64,000 bases of DNA from Oceanospirillum linum (GTDB lineage: Bacteria; Pseudomonadota; Gammaproteobacteria; Pseudomonadales; Halomonadaceae): the NCBI RefSeq assembly GCF_900182785.1, contig NZ_FXTS01000008.1:62001-126000 (forward strand), written 5' to 3'. Of the stretch, positions 60,393-64,000 are shown piece by piece. The position numbers and the translations under genes were made by a program. Under the pieces are notes generated by a model that saw nothing but the letters and a program-made list of their open reading frames with translations, searched no databases and was not told the origin of the DNA. Each line of letters starts with the position of its first letter. Position 1 is the first letter of the stretch.

Positions 60393-61544
60393 ATGCATTA
60401 CCCGGAAACTAAGCTTCCAAACGTTGGGACAACCATTTTCAGTGTCATGTCTCAGTTGGCCGCCGAGCACCGTGCCATCAATCTGTCTCAAGGTTTTCCT
60501 GATTTTGACGGTCCTCAGCTGATTCGTGATCGTGTTGTCCACTATATGCAGTCCGGCGCTAATCAATATGCCCCTTTTATTGGCGTGCCTTCCTTACGTC
60601 AGGCGATTAAGGATAAAGTTGCACGGCATTATGGTGCAGATGTTGATGCTGAATCAGAGGTTACGGTGACGTCAGGTGCCTCTGAGGCTATTTACGCTGC
60701 GATCACGGCTACCGTGCGTCAGGGGGATGAGGTGATTGTTTTTGATCCTTGCTATGACTGTTATGAGCCTGCTGTTGAGCTCAATGGCGGGGTTTGTCGT
60801 CATGTCGCTCTGGATCTGCCGGAGTTTAAGATTAATTGGCTGGCGCTGGAGCAGGCAATTTCACCCCGGACCCGGATGATTATTGTGAATGCACCCCATA
60901 ACCCCAGTGGCGTTAGCCTGAGCCGGGATGAACTGGACCGGCTTGCGGAGTTGATTCGGGATACCAATATCCTGTTATTGGGGGATGAGGTTTATGAGCA
61001 TATTGTATTCGATGGACAGTCTCACAATAGTCTGCTTACCCACAAAGAGCTGGCACGGCGCAGCTTTGTGATCTCTTCATTTGGTAAGACCTACCATATC
61101 ACGGGCTGGAAAGTGGGCTACTGTATAGCCCCTGTCGCGCTATCAACGGAACTGCGCAAAGTACATCAGTATATTACATTTTGTACTCCAACACCGATGC
61201 AGCTGGCGATTGCTGACTATATGAACACTCACCCGGAATATGAATCCGAGCTATCGGGTTTCTATCAGGAGAAACGGGATATTTTTTGTCATGAGATCCG
61301 CCGTAGCCGTTTTGGTTTTACGCCAGCTAAGGGCGGTTACTTTCAGTTGGCAGACTATAGTCAGATCAGTGATATGGATGACGTTAGCTTTGCCCGTTGG
61401 CTCACTACAGAAGCTGGTGTGGCGGCGATTCCTGTCTCCGTTTTCTGTGAGCAGCCAAAACCGGACGCGCGGCTGATTCGTTTCTGCTTCGCCAAAAATG
61501 AAGAAACCCTAAAACATGCGGGAGAGCGGTTATGCCGGTTATAA
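60393..61544 (+). CDS. Pyridoxal-phosphate aminotransferase (YbdL/methionine aminotransferase-like)
   Basis: Fold-type I aminotransferase of 383 residues. I place the start at ATG 60393 with AGGAG ahead; the longer frame from 60246 begins with an unrelated hydrophobic stretch. AINLSQGFPDFDGP (~28-41) and NQYAPFIGVPSLRQAI (~57-72) are typical for the kynurenine/methionine/glutamine aminotransferase group. PLP-binding Lys lies in SSFGKTYHITGWKVGY (~229-244). The omega-amidase gene overlaps its end. Together they can carry out transamination with glutamine or methionine and hydrolysis of the resulting oxo-amide, as in methionine salvage. Confidence 0.92.
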   Translation: MHYPETKLPNVGTTIFSVMSQLAAEHRAINLSQGFPDFDGPQLIRDRVVHYMQSGANQYAPFIGVPSLRQAIKDKVARHYGADVDAESEVTVTSGASEAIYAAITATVRQGDEVIVFDPCYDCYEPAVELNGGVCRHVALDLPEFKINWLALEQAISPRTRMIIVNAPHNPSGVSLSRDELDRLAELIRDTNILLLGDEVYEHIVFDGQSHNSLLTHKELARRSFVISSFGKTYHITGWKVGYCIAPVALSTELRKVHQYITFCTPTPMQLAIADYMNTHPEYESELSGFYQEKRDIFCHEIRRSRFGFTPAKGGYFQLADYSQISDMDDVSFARWLTTEAGVAAIPVSVFCEQPKPDARLIRFCFAKNEETLKHAGERLCRL

Positions 61545-62353
61545 ATATCAATGAAGAAAAAGTTGAGAATGACCTGAGAGTGACCCTGGTTCAGTCAGAA
61601 CTGTTTTGGCACCAGCCTGAGCAGAACAGGGAGATGTTTGCTGAAAAACTATCAGGCTTGTCGGGTCAGACCGATGTTGTCATTCTGCCGGAAATGTTCA
61701 CAACAGGTTTCTCCATGGCACCGGAAGCTATTGCTGAACCCGCTGACCAGGAAACATTGCAATGGATGCAGCAGCAGGCCAAATCTGTCGATGCAGTGGT
61801 TTGCGGTAGTGTTGCCGTTAAAGATAACCAGGGTTGCTATAATCGTTTCTACTGGGTTCAGCCGGATAGCCAATGGTACTCCTATGATAAGCACCACCTG
61901 TTTCGTATGGCCGGTGAGCATGAGCACTATCAGGCGGGGCAGACTCGTCCTGTTATATCCTATAAGGGTTGGCGTATCTTCCCTCAAATCTGTTATGACC
62001 TGCGGTTCCCGGTTTGGAGCCGGAATCATGATGAATATGATTTAGCGATTTATGTTGCTAACTGGCCGGCTGTTCGTGAGCACCCCTGGCAAGTGTTGCT
62101 TCAGGCCAGAGCGATAGAAAACCTGTGCTATGTTGCTGGCGTCAATCGGGTCGGACAGGATGGCAATGGTCTTAATTACAGTGGTCGCTCGGCTATGATC
62201 GACTTTAAGGGGCATAGTTTTGAAGATTACGCTGCCGGTGAGAGCTTTATCTCGACGTGTACTTTATCTCTGGATAGCCTGAAAGCGTTTCGTCAGGCTT
62301 TCCCTGCCTTTGAAGATGCGGATGGTTTCATACTGAAGCAGAATAAACGCTAA
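61532..62353 (+). CDS. Omega-amidase (YafV-like nitrilase-family protein)
   Basis: Protein of 273 residues. The nitrilase catalytic triad is visible: Glu54 in LPEMFTTGFSM, Lys120 in YDKHHLFRM and Cys154 in QICYDLRFPVW. ANWPAVREHPWQVLLQARAIEN is also conserved. YafV/Nit2-type enzymes hydrolyse 2-oxoglutaramate and 2-oxosuccinamate. The start overlaps the aminotransferase gene by 13 bp, so the two are translationally linked and form a glutamine transaminase/omega-amidase pathway. Function is from the family; pairing is seen directly. Confidence 0.93.
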   Translation: MPVININEEKVENDLRVTLVQSELFWHQPEQNREMFAEKLSGLSGQTDVVILPEMFTTGFSMAPEAIAEPADQETLQWMQQQAKSVDAVVCGSVAVKDNQGCYNRFYWVQPDSQWYSYDKHHLFRMAGEHEHYQAGQTRPVISYKGWRIFPQICYDLRFPVWSRNHDEYDLAIYVANWPAVREHPWQVLLQARAIENLCYVAGVNRVGQDGNGLNYSGRSAMIDFKGHSFEDYAAGESFISTCTLSLDSLKAFRQAFPAFEDADGFILKQNKR

Positions 62354-62376
62354 TCTCCAGCTATCACGACAAGCAT

Positions 62377-62415
62377 TGTAAGTCTCTGAGGTCTTAAACT
62401 TCAGGGGCTTTTTTT
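62377..62415 (+). terminator. Terminator after the omega-amidase gene
   Basis: AAGTCTCTGA pairs with TCAGGGGCTT (with G:U pairs) around a short loop, followed by TTTTTTG. Confidence 0.75.
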
Positions 62416-62476
62416 GTTTTTAATCAAGTGATAAACACGCGGATAGGCCCGCTGTCATTTCAGGCTGGTGTCTTCG

Positions 62477-62495
62477 GGTAACAGAAAGTGTTACC
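62477..62495. promoter_or_regulatory. Dyad upstream of the AapJ-like gene
   Basis: GGTAACA-GAAAG-TGTTACC, ~325 bp before the amino-acid binding-protein gene. It is a possible operator; no regulator can be named. The rest of the 466-bp gap 62354-62819 apart from the terminator shows nothing else I can assign. Confidence 0.35.
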
Positions 62496-62819
62496 TGAAT
62501 AATGTTGGCTTTAGTGATTGTGCACTTAAAAGTAACTAAATACGCCCTGTTTTGGTGCATTGTAATGATGTGGGTTTCAGGCCGAAGTTTTATTTTAATT
62601 ATTGTTTGATGCCTGCATGTGTAAACGTTGGTTGCTGTAAAACCTTCTATGGGCGGTCTTAGTGACGTTTTTCAACGATCTACCCGATGTTATTTCCTGT
62701 CCTAAGGGAATTAAACAAGCGTATTAATAAGAGTTGGAATAGCAGTTGCATATAGACTAAAGGTCAGTATGTAGCCGTAAGCTACTACGAATCCCAAAGA
62801 CACGAGAGGATTAATAACA

Positions 62820-63839
62820 ATGAAGAAAATGGGTCTTATCGCTGCAACGGCAGCTATGACAGTTGGTTTTTCTGTAAACGCATCTGCCGCTGATACGCTG
62901 GCATCTGTCAAGGAACGGGGTTTTGTACAGTGTGGTGTAACGACCGGTGTACCCGGTTATTCCAACCCTGATGACAAGGGTAACTGGAAAGGGATGGATG
63001 TTGATGTTTGTCGCGGGATTGCTGCGGCAACTTTGGGCGATGCCGATAAAGTTAAATATATTCCTCTGAATGCTAAAGAGCGTTTTACGGCGCTTCAGTC
63101 TGGCGAAATTGATGTGCTGTCCCGTGTTACAACCTGGACGCTGACTCGTGATAGCTCTCTGGGTCTGAACTTTGCGGGTGTTACATACTATGACGGTCAG
63201 GGCTTTTTGATTAATAAAAACCTGGGTGTAGAAAGTGCCCTTGAGTTGGATGGCGCTTCCATGTGTATTCAGTCCGGTACCACGACTGAATTGAATGCGG
63301 CGGACTATTTCCGTGAAAACAATATGGAGTTTGAACCGGTTGTATTTGATACCGCTGACCAGACTGTAAAAGGTTTTGAAGCCGGTCGTTGTGATGTTCT
63401 GACCTCTGACCAATCTCAGCTGTATGCTCTGCGCATCAAGCTGTCTAACCCATCATCAGCAATGATTCTGCCAGAAATTATTTCTAAAGAGCCACTGGGG
63501 CCTGTTGTTCGTCAGGGTGATGATGCCTGGTTTAATGTTGTTAAGTGGTCCCTTTTTGCCATGGTTAATGCTGAAGAGCTGGGTCTGACGTCCAAGAATA
63601 TTGATAGTATGAAAAGCTCTAAAAATCCTAATATTGCCCGCTTTGTCGGTGCTGAAGGTATCAAGGGTACAGGTTTATCGCTCTCCGATAACTGGGCTTA
63701 CAATATTGTGAAGCAGGTTGGTAACTACGGCGAAGCGTTTGATCGTAACCTGGGTACGAGTTCACCGCTTAAAATTGAGCGTGGCCTGAATGCACTATGG
63801 AACAAGGGTGGCCTGCAGTACGCACCGCCTATCCGCTAA
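62820..63839 (+). CDS. aapJ: General L-amino acid ABC transporter substrate-binding protein (AapJ/BztA-like)
   Basis: Periplasmic receptor of 339 residues with a signal peptide (LIAATAAMTVGFSVNASA-ADT, cleaved near 24). The mature part has the family pattern VKERGFVQCGVTTGVPGYSNPD (~30-51), GMDVDVCRGIAAATLGD (~59-75), NAKERFTALQSGEIDVLSR and WTLTRDSSLGLNF (~115-127), which distinguish the AapJ/BztA group from other amino-acid receptors. It should bind a broad range of L-amino acids, mainly Glu, Gln and Asp. The permease gene follows after 71 bp. A hairpin between the two likely favours the receptor. Confidence 0.94.
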   Translation: MKKMGLIAATAAMTVGFSVNASAADTLASVKERGFVQCGVTTGVPGYSNPDDKGNWKGMDVDVCRGIAAATLGDADKVKYIPLNAKERFTALQSGEIDVLSRVTTWTLTRDSSLGLNFAGVTYYDGQGFLINKNLGVESALELDGASMCIQSGTTTELNAADYFRENNMEFEPVVFDTADQTVKGFEAGRCDVLTSDQSQLYALRIKLSNPSSAMILPEIISKEPLGPVVRQGDDAWFNVVKWSLFAMVNAEELGLTSKNIDSMKSSKNPNIARFVGAEGIKGTGLSLSDNWAYNIVKQVGNYGEAFDRNLGTSSPLKIERGLNALWNKGGLQYAPPIR

Positions 63840-63852
63840 GTCTGTTCGGGGG

Positions 63853-63886
63853 GGGAGGATGTAACTCACCTCCCGTTTGTGTTTTT
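63853..63886 (+). terminator. Attenuating hairpin between aapJ and the permease gene
   Basis: GGGAGG-GT and AC-CTCCC form a stem across a short loop, preceded by eight G and followed by GTTTGTGTTTTTG. A partial terminator giving more receptor than permease is likely. Confidence 0.55.
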
Positions 63887-63910
63887 GTCCATTCAGTAGG
63901 AGTACCGCCT

Positions 63911-64000
63911 ATGCCATCTGATGCCAATAAGTCGCCGTCTGCTCATACGACGCGCTTCTGGCATGACCCTGCAAAACGAGCTATTTTGTTCCAGAGCTTA
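63911..64000 (+). CDS. aapQ: Amino-acid ABC transporter permease (AapQ-like), N-terminal fragment
   Basis: The first 30 codons of a gene cut off by the window end: MPSDANKSPSAHTTRFWHDP then AKRAILFQSL. The pattern F-W-x-D-P-x-x-R is the usual start of AapQ/BztB-type permeases before the first membrane helix. Start ATG has AGGAG ~10 bp ahead. Its place after aapJ supports the call; the membrane part is not visible. Confidence 0.75.
   Translation, partial: MPSDANKSPSAHTTRFWHDPAKRAILFQSL

Noticed and set aside
1..64000. CRISPR arrays, tRNA/rRNA genes, insertion sequences, integrases, toxin-antitoxin or restriction systems
   Set aside because: Looked for on both strands by eye; no regular direct repeats, cloverleaf sequences, transposase motifs or known defence-gene motifs were found.

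Overview
The window is a piece of a gammaproteobacterial chromosome. The best guess is a marine, motile, heterotrophic member of the Oceanospirillales (Oceanospirillaceae-like). The evidence is a Vibrio/marine-type TtpC-ExbB-ExbD-TonB-TPR cluster, TRAP and AapJ-type amino-acid uptake, four methyl-accepting chemotaxis proteins (MCPs), several multi-domain sensor kinases, DUF2489, a MetR/metE pair, an FMN-riboswitch-controlled ribB and a sulfide:quinone oxidoreductase. The genus call is inference. No rRNA, tRNA, CRISPR array, prophage, transposase or integrase was seen.

Layout. 1-3505: TonB energy-transduction operon (ttpC-like 3' end, exbB, exbD, tonB, TPR protein). 3506-4440: AT-richer stretch with one minus-strand phosphoribosyltransferase-like gene that appears to lack its PRPP loop. 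4453-5097: GST. 5398-8473: TRAP transporter (binding protein, small and large membrane subunits), with a hairpin after the binding-protein gene and a strong terminator after the large subunit. 8779-10927: NarL-type sensor kinase (frameshifted in a 9-C tract) and LuxR-type regulator. 11049-15236: two MCPs flanking a lone LON-domain gene. 15589-19042: LonB-like protease, DUF2489 and YaaR/DUF327 genes. 19043-19777: a candidate minus-strand small RNA with its own promoter and terminator, and a frameshifted small ORF. 19778-24372: isomerase, riboflavin synthase, purine permease, apt, ribB and FMN riboswitch. 24450-27872: divergent metR/metE. 28002-30450: DinB-like protein, ung, ygfZ.

30592-34591: copper module (unknown exported protein, lipoprotein cytochrome c, CopZ-like chaperone, CopA ATPase, 29-residue membrane peptide) with a MerR/CueR-type promoter ahead of copZ. 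34726-39882, all minus: SQR, msrA, hybrid kinase, small molybdopterin-domain-like exported protein, Fe-SOD. 40252-44428: coiled-coil membrane protein, two hotdog thioesterases, htpG behind a sigma-32-type promoter. 44847-54637: MCP with an in-frame amber codon, YbaN, Cys-rich exported protein, pseudouridine synthase, GNAT, MCP, SulP, truC, tcdA. 54749-60151, minus: a signalling cluster of a 990-residue hybrid kinase, a REC-EAL phosphodiesterase and a REC protein with an unassigned output domain. 60393-62353: aminotransferase and omega-amidase pair. 62820-end: AapJ-type binding protein and the start of its permease.

I did not find a clear, wholly new multi-gene system. The strongest second-look items are the candidate sRNA at about 19096-19321, the four coding irregularities (9-C tract in the TRAP-linked kinase, amber codon in an MCP, missing canonical start in metR, missing PRPP loop in the phosphoribosyltransferase-like protein), and the three-gene kinase/REC-EAL/REC cluster.
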